A stretch of 64,000 bases of DNA, from the NCBI GenBank assembly GCA_965261065.1, contig OZ253444.1:7936001-8000000 (forward strand), in the 5' to 3' direction. Below are positions 1 through 8,282 of this stretch, in pieces (positions within the stretch are counted from its first letter, which is position 1; each line of letters starts with the position of its first letter). This DNA comes from JAKZVK01 sp965261065. Its GTDB lineage: Bacteria; Acidobacteriota; Terriglobia; Bryobacterales; UBA6623. Both the position numbers and the translations under genes were made by a program. Under the pieces are notes generated by a model. The model saw nothing but the letters and a program-made list of their open reading frames with translations. It was not told the origin of the DNA and searched no databases.

Positions 1-87
1 CGCGACAGGTTGCCTGGGCGGTAGGTAGTGTCTTAGTTTCAACTTCACCCGTTCCATGTGCTTCTTGCAGCGCCACGAATCACGCAT
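1..87 (-). other. Possible 5' end of an unknown ORF, cut by the window edge
   Basis: An ATG at 87 on the minus strand opens a frame with no stop to position 1 (29 codons, beginning MRDSWRCKKH and rich in Lys and Arg). It starts only a few bases from the target duplication of the first IS1595 copy, so any native promoter or upstream coding part would lie beyond the insertion. No Shine-Dalgarno is visible and I do not recognise the family. It may be a truncated remnant. Confidence 0.2.
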
Positions 88-102
88 CAACCAATTACGA
101 AT

Positions 103-1133
103 GCCGGGTATCCACTTGACTCAGGTGACCCCAACATCTTGTAGTTGGGCTCACAGCGTCTTAGCGTCCCAATCGGCGACGATCGAGCGGTACGGCGTCG
201 GCTCCACCGCCATGGCCTGCTGCACAAGGCGGTAGAAGAGCTTGCCCCGACTGCGTGATCTGCGCCGATTGAAGCGGAACACGAACTCGTCGAGATAGTA
301 GTCCAGATGCTCGTGGCTGACCGCCCCCTGATGCGTGCCCAGCATCCAGCGCTTGAGTAGCGAGATCGCCAAGTGCACCCTCGGCAGTAGCTGCGAGGCC
401 TGCTCGCGGCGGTTGTTAATCGAGATGATACGACGCTGGTAGTCCTTCTTCTTGAGCGGATCGTAGCCCGACCAGTTGTCGGTAACAACCACGCTGCCCG
501 GCTCGACCGACTCCTCGACGAAGGGCATCAAACTGGCCGCCGAGGCGTTCTGAACGCGCTGCATGCGGATGCGCCCCAGCCCGGTGCCTATCTCTTCCGC
601 GGCGACTGCAATCAACGCTTTACGCTCGGTCTGCCGGCCGATTACCCCTTCTTCTTCAGCGCCCCAGTAGGTCTCATCGACCTCGACGAGGCCCGTCAAT
701 CGCTCCCGCCCCGGGCGCACCATCGCTCGCCTCAGCTTGTGCATCCAAGTCCAGGCGGTTTGGTAACTGCCCAGTCCCAGAACGCGCTGTAGACCCAGGG
801 CGCTGGCCCCATTCTTCTGCGTGGTGATGGTCCACATCGCCCGGAACCACAGCCGCAGCGGCTTGCGTGTGTCTTGAAAGATCGTGCCGGCGGTGACGGA
901 GGTTTGCCGCCCGCAGCGAGCGCATTCGAACCACACTTTGCGCACCGGCCAAGCGCGCTCATGCCCACACCTTGGACAGCGGAAACCCTCTGGCCAGCGC
1001 AAGGCGAACAGATAGTCGCGGCAAGCCTCCTCGCTCGCAAAGCGAGACTCGAATTCGAGTTGGTCGCGCGGGTAATCCTCCACCAGGCCCTACACTACAT
1101 CTTGGGGTCACCTGAGTCAAGTGGATATCCAGC
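103..1133 (-). mobile_element. IS1595-family insertion sequence, copy 1 (1031 bp)
   Basis: The element is bounded by inverted repeats of about 34 bp (the left end begins GCCGGGTATCC and both ends contain CACTTGACTCAGGTGACCCC). It is flanked by an 8-bp target duplication TTACGAAT at 95-102 and 1134-1141. The same 1031-bp element recurs at 32631 and 40237. It sits 12 bp beyond the stop codon of the phosphatase gene to its right, so that gene is intact. Complete ends, an intact transposase and a perfect duplication indicate a recent insertion. Confidence 0.95.
151..1083 (-). CDS. IS1595-family (ISXO2-like) transposase, copy 1
   Basis: This is a 310-residue transposase starting with GTG. The N-terminal third carries a zinc ribbon, CPRCGH followed by CARCGR (about residues 36-60), typical of the ISXO2-like/IS1595 group. 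The catalytic core shows VDETYWG near residue 138 and a second acidic site, TDNWSGY, near residue 200. It differs from copies 2 and 3 at a few residues (Thr for Pro in the AWTWMHK stretch, Ile for Arg in AAEEIGTG). Length and motifs are complete, so it should be active. Family assignment is from the motifs; activity is inferred from intactness and the fresh target duplication. Confidence 0.93.
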   Translation of the reverse strand: MEDYPRDQLEFESRFASEEACRDYLFALRWPEGFRCPRCGHERAWPVRKVWFECARCGRQTSVTAGTIFQDTRKPLRLWFRAMWTITTQKNGASALGLQRVLGLGSYQTAWTWMHKLRRAMVRPGRERLTGLVEVDETYWGAEEEGVIGRQTERKALIAVAAEEIGTGLGRIRMQRVQNASAASLMPFVEESVEPGSVVVTDNWSGYDPLKKKDYQRRIISINNRREQASQLLPRVHLAISLLKRWMLGTHQGAVSHEHLDYYLDEFVFRFNRRRSRSRGKLFYRLVQQAMAVEPTPYRSIVADWDAKTL

Positions 1134-1145
1134 TTACGAATAACC

Positions 1146-3275
1146 TTACTGCAGAACCAAATCCGCGTAGTGCTCCACCGCGGCGAGGTCGCTTTGGTAC
1201 ATCGGGACACGGTGATCGAGACTAGACGCGCCGAAGGTGAGGGAGAATTCGGCTTCGCGGTTGGCCGTCTGGTCGCGGCGGACGATGTTCACCCTCAGCG
1301 GGGCACCCTCCGGCCGGAAATCGTTCAAGGGAATGGACAGCTCGGCTTGCCAGCCCCGCGGATGCGGCGCCGTTGCGGCTAGCGCTTCGCTGTTCCACTC
1401 GCGGTCTGTGCCTCGGGCGTCGAGCAGCGCACCGCGGGCGTTGACGGCGAACTGAAAGACCTCGTCCCCCACGGCGAGGTGCAGCCGGACGTGGTCATCG
1501 CGGACCAGGCGCTGATTGTCGCGTCCTTCATATCCCTGCTCGGTGAGCCCGGCGGTAGACGTGACCATGGCCGCGACGTAGAGCGTTCCCTGGTGGTGCG
1601 CCAGCCGCACCACCGTCCTTCGCTCGGGTGCCCGGTCGCCTTGCACGTCGATCAAGCCGTCGACATTCGGAACGCCCTGCCAAGCCGCGTCGTCCAGTTG
1701 CCCGTCGATCACGGGCGGCTCTTTTGCCGCTGTCGCCTCGACCGTTCGGCGCTTCCACACTTTGAGCGGAGAAAACTCGACGACGTCGTTGCGGAAGGCC
1801 TTCTCGCCGTCCGGCGCGTGAAACTCCAGGATCGCGGCAGGCACGGGGTAGAAGCCCGAGGCCGTGCCTTCAGCCCGGATGGGAAGCTCCAGCGGCTGGC
1901 CGGGTTCGAGGAGCATGGGCATCTCTTCGGGTTCGACCCGCCATCCGTTCGTCCCCCGCCAGCGGAACGTCGCCGCCACGGGAACCTGGAACGGGTTGGG
2001 CACGGTCAGAACCGAGTCCACCCGAGCGCCCTCTTCATCCGTTTCGGTCACAGGCATGTCGCGGATCGCCTGGCCGAGGTCGCGCTCGAGTTCAAAAATC
2101 TCATAGGAGATGAACTCCTCGGGCGAATTCACTGCCTGCTGGTCGACGACGAACGCGTCAAAGGTGTTGCCGTCGATGTCGATGGCACGGCCGACCAGGC
2201 GGTCATCCATCACGTCGATCGCGGTCACGTGGTGCACGCGCCGTCGAAACGCGGCGTGGGTCTTGGGCACCATCGGATACGTGTTAGCGCCGCCGCCGCC
2301 CGAGATCAGGTGAAACACGCCCCGCCGCGGCTCACCCGCATAGTTGCCGACCGGGTAGGCGCGCATGTAGTAATGATCGTGACCGTTGATGACGAGGTCG
2401 ACCCCGAGTTCGTCGAAGATCGGCTGCCAGACCCAGCGCTGCTCGGTGATGCCGCGCGTCGGATGCGACCGAAAGAGCGGATGGTGGAAGTAGACGATCG
2501 TCCAGGTGGCGTCCCGATGGGCCTTGAGGTCGTTAATCAGCCACTCGGTCTGCGGTTGGCCGATGGTGTAGGGCGCGTCCTTCGCGTTGCTGTTGAGCGA
2601 GATGATGTGCGCGTTGGCGTAGTCGAACGAGAAGTAGACCTCGCCCTGCCCGTCGGGCAGCGAATGATAGTTGTAGTAATGGATCGCGTTGCGCTCATGA
2701 TTCCCCAGGCAGGGGAAGATCGGCACATACTCAGAGACGCCGCGCATCGGGTCGAAGTACTGCGGTTTCCACTGCTCGTACTTGGAGCCGTCCGCGACGA
2801 GGTCACCGGTGTTGAGAATGATGCCGGGTTTGAGCTTCATGATCTGCTGCACGTTGCGCGAGTGCGTGTCGGGATTCGAGCGGCTGTCGCCGTAGACCAC
2901 CAAGCGCCAATTCGGCGTGCCCGGCGGTGGTGCCGTCGTGAAGGTGGCCGCCGGCAGCGTGCGGTCTCCATAGCGCGCCCGGTAGTTGTAGGTGGTTGAA
3001 TGCTCCAGCCCCGTCAGGTGAAGTTCGTGGATGGTGCGGGCTTCCGCCTCCTCAACGGTGCGCTCGAAGCTGCCGTTACGCCCGAACTCGACCGCGCCGA
3101 TGACGGGCTCGGTCGTCTCCCACATGATGGTGATGCCGTCCGGCTTCACGTTTTGCAGGTATGGGGCGATGTGGAGATCGGGCGGGTCGCCTTTCGGACC
3201 AGGCACGGGCTGGGCCGATAGGGTCGGAAACGGCAGGCACACGGCGATTGAGAACACTACGGAGAACCGCATCAT
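1146..3275 (-). CDS. Secreted calcineurin-like metallophosphoesterase with CBM9-like C-terminus
   Basis: This is a 709-residue exported protein with a signal peptide (residues 1-21, ending TLSAQ). Residues 30-118 look like the fibronectin-like N-terminal domain of purple acid phosphatases. The metallophosphoesterase core follows with all the metal-binding motifs: GDSRSN near 129, NTGDLV near 155, GNHE at 191, FHH at 262 and GHDHYY at 297. The C-terminal part (about 520-700) begins PPVIDGQLDD and resembles the CBM9-like domains added to many secreted enzymes. It probably hydrolyses phosphoesters outside the cytoplasm; the substrate is unknown. It stands alone on its strand, with the IS1595 element just past its stop. 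Confidence 0.85.
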   Translation of the reverse strand: MMRFSVVFSIAVCLPFPTLSAQPVPGPKGDPPDLHIAPYLQNVKPDGITIMWETTEPVIGAVEFGRNGSFERTVEEAEARTIHELHLTGLEHSTTYNYRARYGDRTLPAATFTTAPPPGTPNWRLVVYGDSRSNPDTHSRNVQQIMKLKPGIILNTGDLVADGSKYEQWKPQYFDPMRGVSEYVPIFPCLGNHERNAIHYYNYHSLPDGQGEVYFSFDYANAHIISLNSNAKDAPYTIGQPQTEWLINDLKAHRDATWTIVYFHHPLFRSHPTRGITEQRWVWQPIFDELGVDLVINGHDHYYMRAYPVGNYAGEPRRGVFHLISGGGGANTYPMVPKTHAAFRRRVHHVTAIDVMDDRLVGRAIDIDGNTFDAFVVDQQAVNSPEEFISYEIFELERDLGQAIRDMPVTETDEEGARVDSVLTVPNPFQVPVAATFRWRGTNGWRVEPEEMPMLLEPGQPLELPIRAEGTASGFYPVPAAILEFHAPDGEKAFRNDVVEFSPLKVWKRRTVEATAAKEPPVIDGQLDDAAWQGVPNVDGLIDVQGDRAPERRTVVRLAHHQGTLYVAAMVTSTAGLTEQGYEGRDNQRLVRDDHVRLHLAVGDEVFQFAVNARGALLDARGTDREWNSEALAATAPHPRGWQAELSIPLNDFRPEGAPLRVNIVRRDQTANREAEFSLTFGASSLDHRVPMYQSDLAAVEHYADLVLQ

Positions 3276-3452
3276 GCCTATAGTCTAATCGTCTCTCGTC
3301 ACAACAGCTTCTCAGTGACCTCCAGCTTGACTGACGGGAGTACGCTTGCAGCCGAGCATCCGTTGTTTTGTAGTGGCGGGCCCCTGCGCCCGCCCGACGA
3401 CGGTCACACCCGTTGTGTCTGCTTTGATGCTGAGAGCAAATCCGCGGCGCCG

Positions 3453-3474
3453 GGGTGGACGCAGCGGTCCACCC
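3453..3474. repeat. Short palindromic repeat (8-bp stem, 6-nt loop)
   Basis: The arms GGGTGGAC and GTCCACCC flank the loop GCAGCG. The same hairpin in reverse complement is at 17234-17255. The surrounding 3276-3553 gap holds no gene and contains another G/C-rich inverted phrase (GGGCCCCTGCGCCCGCCC near 3379). It looks like a dispersed REP-type sequence rather than a terminator, as no T-run follows. Confidence 0.5.
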
Positions 3475-3553
3475 CTACAATGCCTCAGCCCCTACCACAA
3501 AAGCCCTGGCCCCGCCGCTTGCGCTTTGCCGCTAGCTAGGATAGAAAAGCGGA

Positions 3554-5476
3554 ATGCCTCCCCCGCGGCAACCCCTCTCGATCGCCTTCCACTCGGCCAC
3601 CACCAACCCCGGCTACGATCAGCTCGTGAGCGGTCGCGTCTACGAGAACGTGCGCCGGCTCGATGAGCGCGCGCGCCAACGCGGGCTCGAATCGCTCCAC
3701 CCCAACTCGAATCTTCTTGCGCGCATCGGCACGGAGTTCGACAAGCAAGGCCGCGTCACCAAGAACGGGTACGGCGTGCTACACCTTCCCTGGCGCGCGC
3801 AGGAGAGTCCCCACTGGGCGCAGATGATCCGCGACGAGGTGGAGGAGATTCGCGTGGCCATCAAGCAGGCCCACGGGGTTGCGCTCAAGTACCTCATCTG
3901 GGCCGGCATGGGCGGCTCGGCCGAGGACAAGGCGTTCTACCTCTCCGCCGGCCTGCTCGAACCGCGAGTGCGCGTCTATTTGCTCGACTCGACCGACCCC
4001 GCCAAGCTGCGGGCCATTCTCGATCACATCGAAAAGATCGACAAGCAGCCGCTCGCCAAGGCACTGCGAAAATGCCTGGTCGTTGGCATGGCGATGGGCA
4101 TGACGTCGTACGAGCCGGTGGTAAACCTCGAGAAGCTCGACGAATTGTACGGCAAGCTGAAGATTCCCAACCAAAGCAACTTCCTCTATATGACGTTGCC
4201 CGGTTCGGTCCTCGACCGCTTCGCGTCGTCGCGCGGCTTCCGGCGTGTGGAGTTGCAGCCCGACAACGGCAACTCGACCGCCGGCCGCCATAGCGGCCCT
4301 CTCACGCGCGGCAGTCTCTATCCGCTGGCGCTCAACGGCTGCAACCTCGACGCGTGGATCCAAGCGAGCTTTCTCAGCGACGCCGACATCGACGCAGCCT
4401 TCCGCCTCGCCGGGTTCATCGAAGCCAACGCCGCCGCCGGACGGGACAAGCTCACGCTCTTCCTGCCCGCGTCGTGGCACGGCGGCGCCATCTGGACCAA
4501 ACAGGACTTCGAGGAGAGCCTTGGCAAAAGCGAGCAGATCGGCATCAAGGTCGCCATCAACGAGAAGCTCAAGCTGGTGAACTACTGGTCCCCGAAAGAA
4601 TCTCAGCAGGACCGCTGCTTCCTTGTCGTCAACGTTGCGGGACTGCGGAATCCCGACACGGCCAAGGTGGCTGCGCTACGGCGCGCCGGTTATCCGCTGG
4701 CGGTGTTGAAGCTGAGCGGGCAAGCAGCCGTGGCGCGCTACATGCAGTTCATCCACTACGTGGTGTTCGGAGTCGGTTACTTGCGCAAGATGAACTTCGT
4801 CACGCAGCCCGGCGTCGAGCTTTACAAGAAGATCGCCGCCGAGCTTCACGCCGAGGCCCAACGAAAGGGCGGCATCCAGGCGACATCGGCTTGGAAGCGC
4901 ATCGAGTCGGCCGAGTGCCGCGTACGCTGGCGCGGCGGGCTCACTGTCAACTTCGACCTGCTGCTCCGACTCGGCCTGTTGCGCGACGCCGACCTGCGCT
5001 GCGAGAACGGCAATGCCGCCGCGATCTTCGCGAAAGCGCTGGCCGCGCTCGTCCCAAGCGGGAAGGTCAGCTACGGTGAGCTGACCTATTTCGGCGATAC
5101 CCGGTACAATCCTTCAGGAAAGCGCTTCCTGTCGGTGATGAAGGCGGTCGCCGACACCCTTTTCCGGTCGCGGCTCAAGATGCCCGCCGACGTCTACGAA
5201 GGCCCGGCCATGAACCACTCCTATCACGAAATGATCATTGGCTACGGACACGGTTTGAGTATCCCCATCCTCTCGGAACGGCAAGCGTCGATCAAACGCA
5301 TCGGCTATACCGCCGACTACCACCAGGCGCAGTGGCTGGCGACACAGCAGGCGCTGCACGAGCGCCGCCGCGCGGTCATTCCGATGACGACCCGCGACCT
5401 CTCGGACAAGAGCTGCCAGACCGCGAAAGAGTTTTTCTCGGAAGTAGCGCACCGGCTGCCCAGGCGCCGGGGGTAA
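3554..5476 (+). CDS. Phosphoglucose-isomerase/SIS-fold protein
   Basis: This is a 640-residue cytosolic protein. Residues 111-125 carry IWAGMGGSAEDK, matching the glycine-rich sugar-phosphate-binding turn of phosphoglucose isomerase SIS domains. A second segment, NGNSTAGRHSGPLTRGSLYP near residue 240, resembles the second SIS domain of PGI-like and transaldolase-PGI fusion proteins. The C-terminal part (LSERQASIKRIG) is less familiar. It likely isomerises or binds a sugar phosphate, but it is longer than ordinary PGI and I cannot confirm the catalytic residues. The small membrane protein follows five bases after its stop, suggesting co-transcription. Confidence 0.5.
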   Translation: MPPPRQPLSIAFHSATTNPGYDQLVSGRVYENVRRLDERARQRGLESLHPNSNLLARIGTEFDKQGRVTKNGYGVLHLPWRAQESPHWAQMIRDEVEEIRVAIKQAHGVALKYLIWAGMGGSAEDKAFYLSAGLLEPRVRVYLLDSTDPAKLRAILDHIEKIDKQPLAKALRKCLVVGMAMGMTSYEPVVNLEKLDELYGKLKIPNQSNFLYMTLPGSVLDRFASSRGFRRVELQPDNGNSTAGRHSGPLTRGSLYPLALNGCNLDAWIQASFLSDADIDAAFRLAGFIEANAAAGRDKLTLFLPASWHGGAIWTKQDFEESLGKSEQIGIKVAINEKLKLVNYWSPKESQQDRCFLVVNVAGLRNPDTAKVAALRRAGYPLAVLKLSGQAAVARYMQFIHYVVFGVGYLRKMNFVTQPGVELYKKIAAELHAEAQRKGGIQATSAWKRIESAECRVRWRGGLTVNFDLLLRLGLLRDADLRCENGNAAAIFAKALAALVPSGKVSYGELTYFGDTRYNPSGKRFLSVMKAVADTLFRSRLKMPADVYEGPAMNHSYHEMIIGYGHGLSIPILSERQASIKRIGYTADYHQAQWLATQQALHERRRAVIPMTTRDLSDKSCQTAKEFFSEVAHRLPRRRG

Positions 5477-5481
5477 GAAAT

Positions 5482-5619
5482 ATGGCGAGAATGAAGCTGG
5501 TCAAGCCGGGCAAGAAGAAACCGCCTCCACCCAAGGGAGGCGCGTTTGGGTGCGCGTTCGTGATCATCCTTTTGTTGGCGCTGTTTATCTGGGCGTTCTC
5601 CGGGGCGCTGCGGCAATAG
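5482..5619 (+). CDS. Small single-pass membrane protein (45 aa)
   Basis: The ATG lies 5 bp past the stop of the isomerase-like gene. The product starts MARMKLVKPGKKK, a positively charged and proline-rich N-terminus, and then has one hydrophobic helix (about residues 22-40: GCAFVIILLLALFIWAF). The arrangement predicts an N-in single-pass membrane peptide. I do not recognise the family. Coding status rests on operon-like spacing and the clear charge-then-helix pattern. Confidence 0.5.
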   Translation: MARMKLVKPGKKKPPPPKGGAFGCAFVIILLLALFIWAFSGALRQ

Positions 5620-5637
5620 GGCTCGACCCGTGGTCAC

Positions 5638-6813
5638 CTACACTTCGATTCGCACGATTTCGTTCTGCACTTTGCCGGTTGCCTCGGCGCCCTTGGCCGA
5701 CACATAACAATCAATCTCGCAGCGTACACCGAACTCCGGCAGGTAGATGCCCGGCTCGATCGAGAAACATGTGTGCGGGATGATGGGCCGCTCATCGCGT
5801 GTCTCGAGGTTGTCGATGTTGACTCCGTTGCCGTGAATCTCCTCACCGATGGAGTGTCCGGTGCGGTGGGTGAATTGCTGTGCGAATCCCTTCTCAGCGA
5901 TGTAAGAGCGCGCCACGTCATCCACCTGGTAGCCGAGAATCTCCTCGCCCGCGCGCACTGCGCGATCGACGAAATCGAGCGTGGCGTCCCGCGCGTCTCG
6001 CACGATCTCGAACACGTTTTGAATCTCGGACGGCGGGTCGCCTCCGACGTACCCTGTCCACGTGATGTCGTAGTAGACCGCGGCGGGCTGGTCGAGCTTA
6101 GCCCACAGGTCGATCAGCACGAAATCGTTCCGGCCGATCGCTAGGGACTGCCCCTCCCGCGGTTCGTAATGGGGGTTGCCGCTGTTGGCGTTGACTGCCA
6201 CTACGGGCCCGTCGACGGTGACCACCGCCTCTTCGGCAAAGCGTCTCCGGATAAACTCGGCGATCGAAAACTCATGGACGGACCCCTCGGCGTCGACTCG
6301 GCGGCCGATCTCGGCGAACGCTTCCGCGAGAACGCGATCGACGCGGCGGCCTGCTTCACGATGACTCTCCAACTGCTCAGTCGACCAGCGGGCCTCGAAG
6401 TACTGCACCAGTGGCGCAGAACTGACCACGTCGACCCCCAGTCCGCGAACGAGATCGATGGTACCCCCGTCGACAAGCGAGACGTAGGGGATCATGCAGT
6501 TCGGCGAGTACTGCATCGCCACGCGCTTGGCCCCGGCGAGCATGCGCCCGAGTTGCTCGCGCTGCTCCTGCCAACTCGAATACACCAAGCGCTCACCGGG
6601 CAGCGGGTCGAGCATTCCCGCCTCGATCCGATGGACGAGTTTGGTCGGCTCGCCATCGGCCGGAATCCAGTAGTACCAGCGCCGCGACACATGTCGTGGC
6701 GTGGTGAGCGAGAGCACGCGGTAGGCGATCGGGTCGCGCACGTGATGATCGAAAAACAGCCAGCCATCGAGGCCGGCGGCGCGAAGCTGCTCTTGGATTT
6801 TGGGTAGGTTCAT
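5638..6813 (-). CDS. pepP: M24-family Xaa-Pro aminopeptidase
   Basis: The 391-residue start at 6813 (MNLPKIQEQL) is preferred over an upstream in-frame start, because its ATG overlaps the stop of the DUF167 gene as ATGA. The N-terminal half is the creatinase-type domain. The C-terminal half is a pita-bread fold with metal ligands visible in VLIDLWAKL and YYDITWTGY (two Asp), HRTGHSIGEEIH (His), and FSIEPGIY and VRCEIDC (two Glu). It should remove N-terminal residues that precede proline in the cytosol. It is the last gene of a minus-strand pair with the DUF167 protein. The family is secure; the symbol is by similarity. Confidence 0.85.
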   Translation of the reverse strand: MNLPKIQEQLRAAGLDGWLFFDHHVRDPIAYRVLSLTTPRHVSRRWYYWIPADGEPTKLVHRIEAGMLDPLPGERLVYSSWQEQREQLGRMLAGAKRVAMQYSPNCMIPYVSLVDGGTIDLVRGLGVDVVSSAPLVQYFEARWSTEQLESHREAGRRVDRVLAEAFAEIGRRVDAEGSVHEFSIAEFIRRRFAEEAVVTVDGPVVAVNANSGNPHYEPREGQSLAIGRNDFVLIDLWAKLDQPAAVYYDITWTGYVGGDPPSEIQNVFEIVRDARDATLDFVDRAVRAGEEILGYQVDDVARSYIAEKGFAQQFTHRTGHSIGEEIHGNGVNIDNLETRDERPIIPHTCFSIEPGIYLPEFGVRCEIDCYVSAKGAEATGKVQNEIVRIEV

Positions 6814-7145
6814 GATTTCGATGCGCCCAGAGAGGCTTCCAGCTTGGTCTCCGCCTCGGCAGCTGATAGCCCCTCGACTTCGACTACCTTGAGGCGACCC
6901 GACCAGCCTCGCACAATCGCGAGCGCGGAGGGGGGCCGTTCGAGCAAACCGGCCACGTACTTCAAGCAAGCGCGATTGGCACGGCCTTCCACCGCCGGCG
7001 CCCGCACGGCGATCTTCCAGGCGTCCTCGACCTTGCCGAGGAGCGCATCGCGCGACGCGCCGGGTTGAACGCGCAGCGTCAGCCGCCCCGGCTTGCCCCC
7101 GCTACGGCTTGCTGCTGGATCTGATCGGTTGCCCAACTCGCTCAA
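6810..7145 (-). CDS. DUF167 (YggU-type) protein
   Basis: This 111-residue small soluble protein is of the DUF167/YggU family. The conserved pattern is visible: LTLRVQPGASRD, then VRAPAVEGRANRAC, then a lysine- or arginine-rich strand SGRLKVVEVEG. The function of the family is not established. It overlaps the aminopeptidase start by 4 nt, so the two are translationally coupled. The N-terminal 20 residues (MSELGNRSDPAASRSGGK) look disordered. Confidence 0.85.
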   Translation of the reverse strand: MSELGNRSDPAASRSGGKPGRLTLRVQPGASRDALLGKVEDAWKIAVRAPAVEGRANRACLKYVAGLLERPPSALAIVRGWSGRLKVVEVEGLSAAEAETKLEASLGASKS

Positions 7146-7198
7146 CGCTCGCCCATCGGCTCAGCTCCGACCGTCCAGGTTACCGGCCCGATGCCGGG

Positions 7199-8209
7199 TT
7201 AGCCTGCCGTCGCGCCGACCCGCGGATGTTCAGCGCAACCCAGCAACTCCAAGTCGGCCGAGACCATCTCGCGCACCAGGTTTTCGAACCCAAGGGTATG
7301 AGCCCAGCCGAGCTTCTCTTTCGCTTTCGATGCGTCGCCGACCAGCGCGTTGACCTCGAGCGGCCGGTGGAGCTGGGGATCGATCACGACGTAGTCTTGG
7401 TAGTTCAATCCCGCGAACGAAAACGCCAATTCGGCGAACTCTCGTACCGTGTGGTTTTCGCCGGTGGCGACGACGTAGTCGTCTCCGGACGGCTGCTGCA
7501 ACATCAGCCACATGGCCTCGACGTACTCCCGGGCATGACCCCAATCTCGTTTAGCCTCGAGGTTGCCGAGACGGAGATGGTCGGCCTGTCCCGTCGCGAT
7601 CCGAGCCACGCCGTAGGTGATTTTTCGCGTGACGAACTCGAAGCCGCGGCGCGGTGATTCGTGGTTGAAGAGGATGTCGCAATTGACGTTCAGGCCGTAG
7701 GCCTCTCGATAGTTGCGGCTCAGCTCATAGCCGGCGACTTTGCTGACCCCGTAGCAGGAGCGCGGATGGAATCGCGTCGTTTCCGACTGCGGCACTTCGT
7801 CGGAGCGCCCGAATTGTTCGCTCGACCCGGCGAAGTAGAACCGCGAGTCGGGGACCAGGTTTCTGACCGAGTCGAGAAGGAAGTGCGTGCCGTTGATGTT
7901 CGTATTCATGGTCGAAAACTCATCGTCGAACGAGTAGCTGACGAAGCTCTGCGCGGCCAGATGGTAGCACTCGGCGGGCCGGACCTCGTCGACCACTCGA
8001 TGCACGCTGGCGTAGCTTTCAAGCGAGGCGGCGTGCAGATGGAGTTGGTCGAGAATGTTCTGGATGCGCGACAGCCTATGCTCGGGGTCTTCGAGCGCGA
8101 CTCGCCGCACCAATCCGTGAACTTCGTATCCCTTCGCGAGCAAGAGTTCGGCGAGATACGATCCATCCTGACCGGTAATGCCGGTAATCAGAGCTGTTTT
8201 TGGGGCCAT
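7199..8209 (-). CDS. gmd: GDP-mannose 4,6-dehydratase
   Basis: This is a 336-residue short-chain dehydrogenase-type enzyme that converts GDP-mannose to GDP-4-keto-6-deoxymannose, the precursor of fucose, rhamnose and perosamine nucleotides. The N-terminal nucleotide-binding motif is GITGQDGSYLAE (residues 9-20). The catalytic Tyr and Lys are in CYGVSKVAGYE, and FNHESPRRG is the GMD signature. It lies just downstream of the polysaccharide exporter genes on the same strand, with 73 bp between. It would therefore supply a deoxysugar donor to the glycosyltransferases of the cluster. Confidence 0.93.
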   Translation of the reverse strand: MAPKTALITGITGQDGSYLAELLLAKGYEVHGLVRRVALEDPEHRLSRIQNILDQLHLHAASLESYASVHRVVDEVRPAECYHLAAQSFVSYSFDDEFSTMNTNINGTHFLLDSVRNLVPDSRFYFAGSSEQFGRSDEVPQSETTRFHPRSCYGVSKVAGYELSRNYREAYGLNVNCDILFNHESPRRGFEFVTRKITYGVARIATGQADHLRLGNLEAKRDWGHAREYVEAMWLMLQQPSGDDYVVATGENHTVREFAELAFSFAGLNYQDYVVIDPQLHRPLEVNALVGDASKAKEKLGWAHTLGFENLVREMVSADLELLGCAEHPRVGATAG

Positions 8210-8282
8210 TCCGAAGTCTCGAATCGTCTATTGCAGATTAGCACGCGACGAACCGAAAAAGGCGATGCGAACGAAATGCCTG

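Noticed and set aside
87..488. Plus-strand frame inside IS1595 copy 1 (also seen in the other two copies)
   Set aside because: It recurs only because the element recurs, overlaps the transposase and has no protein-like pattern.
1479..2999. 506-codon open frame opposite the phosphatase gene
   Set aside because: It is a high-G+C antisense shadow of a gene with clear motifs and signal peptide; its own translation has no recognisable domain.
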